A DNA stretch of 13,588 bases from an uncultured Bacteroidales bacterium (GTDB lineage: Bacteria; Bacteroidota; Bacteroidia; Bacteroidales; UBA932), in NCBI GenBank assembly GCA_937901105.1, contig CALCHD010000183.1, positions 1 through 13,588 of the forward strand, given 5' to 3'. The first letter of the stretch is position 1; each line of letters begins with the position of its first letter. This document shows positions 13,253-13,588 of the stretch, piece by piece. Made by a program: the position numbers and the translations under genes. The notes beneath the pieces are model-generated. The model worked only from the letters and a program-made list of their open reading frames with translations. It searched no databases and was not told the origin of the DNA.

Positions 13253-13588
13253 TTATTTCTGAAGAATGTTCATCTCGTAAAGAATCTCGTTTGTTTTTCT
13301 TGTAGCGTCTGCGCTCTTGCGGAACAACTCCATCTCCTCTGCGTTAAGTTTGTATTTAACAACTTTCTCGCAGCCTTTTTTGCCGATAAGTGCAGGAACT
13401 CCAATACAGATGTCCTCCTGGCCGTACTCGCCGTCCAAAGCTACGCAGCAAGGGTAAACTTTCTTCTCGTCCATAACGATAGCCTTAACAAGAACTGCTG
13501 CAGAAGCACCTGGTGCGTACCATGCTGAAGTGCCAAGAAGTTTAGTAAGGGTAGCGCCGCCAACCATTGTGTCAGCAACAACCTGCTC
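13253..13588 (-). CDS. mdh: Malate dehydrogenase, C-terminal part (runs off right edge)
   Basis: The last 111 residues of NAD-dependent malate dehydrogenase are present; the NAD fold and active-site histidine lie beyond the edge. Recognisable are VVADTMVGGATLTKLLGTSA, the substrate-domain strands around YPCCVALDGEYGQEDICIGV, and PALIGKKGCEKVVKYKLN, followed by the final long helix. The lactate/malate dehydrogenase family is clear, and the Mdh reading rests on likeness to Bacteroidales Mdh. It reduces oxaloacetate to malate in the reductive branch that ends at fumarate reductase, whose genes lie about 6 kb away on the other strand. The gene ends in its own terminator, and the 220 bp to tonB hold nothing else that I can name. 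Confidence 0.9.
   Translation of the reverse strand, partial: EQVVADTMVGGATLTKLLGTSAWYAPGASAAVLVKAIVMDEKKVYPCCVALDGEYGQEDICIGVPALIGKKGCEKVVKYKLNAEEMELFRKSADATRKTNEILYEMNILQK

Overview
The window looks like a chromosomal piece of a gut-type Bacteroidales bacterium. The evidence is FrdA/FrdB with Bacteroides-style sequence, a lipoprotein GH20 hexosaminidase, a TonB with an acidic linker, -7 promoter elements of the TAnnTTTG type, and almost no Shine-Dalgarno sites. The first ~1 kb is different. It carries an IS3-family element with a full AGGAGGTG ribosome site and a gene fragment with its own AAGGAG site, which is Firmicutes style. It is either transferred DNA or an assembly seam.

Layout. 1-877 (-): one end of an IS3-family insertion sequence (orfA complete, orfB running off the left edge), lying in the start of another gene (remnant to 996). 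999-1265 (+): an unrecognised open frame. 1269-4189 (-): a GH20 beta-N-acetylhexosaminidase lipoprotein and a WaaP/InaA-type sugar-kinase gene joined by a TAATG overlap. 4340-7099 (+): frdA-frdB, ending in a strong terminator; no cytochrome b subunit gene precedes frdA. 7169-8875: the most unusual part, fourteen copies of a 28-nt dyad (TGTCAY...GTGACA) on an almost exact 51-nt period, eleven before and three after a gene for a Y1/HUH transposase-like protein of the REP-associated (RAYT) kind. 9012-10154 (-): an exported S58/DmpA-type peptidase. 10230-11393 (+): hflX. 11450-12238 (-): an alpha/beta hydrolase. 12340-13032 (-): tonB. 13253-13588 (-): the C-terminal part of malate dehydrogenase.

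How the parts relate. Malate dehydrogenase and fumarate reductase are two steps of the reductive branch from oxaloacetate to succinate used by anaerobic Bacteroidales; fumarase and the membrane anchor must lie elsewhere. TonB energises outer-membrane uptake, and the hexosaminidase would trim N-acetylated amino sugars at the cell surface. The repeat array and its RAYT-like gene form a separate, probably selfish or domesticated unit placed directly behind the frdB terminator. Its protein keeps the likely catalytic tyrosine but has Tyr in place of the second histidine of the HUH motif. The array shows a three-unit (153-nt) higher-order repeat, and its arm substitutions keep G-T pairing on the plus strand only. 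I regard this locus as the best candidate for something undescribed.
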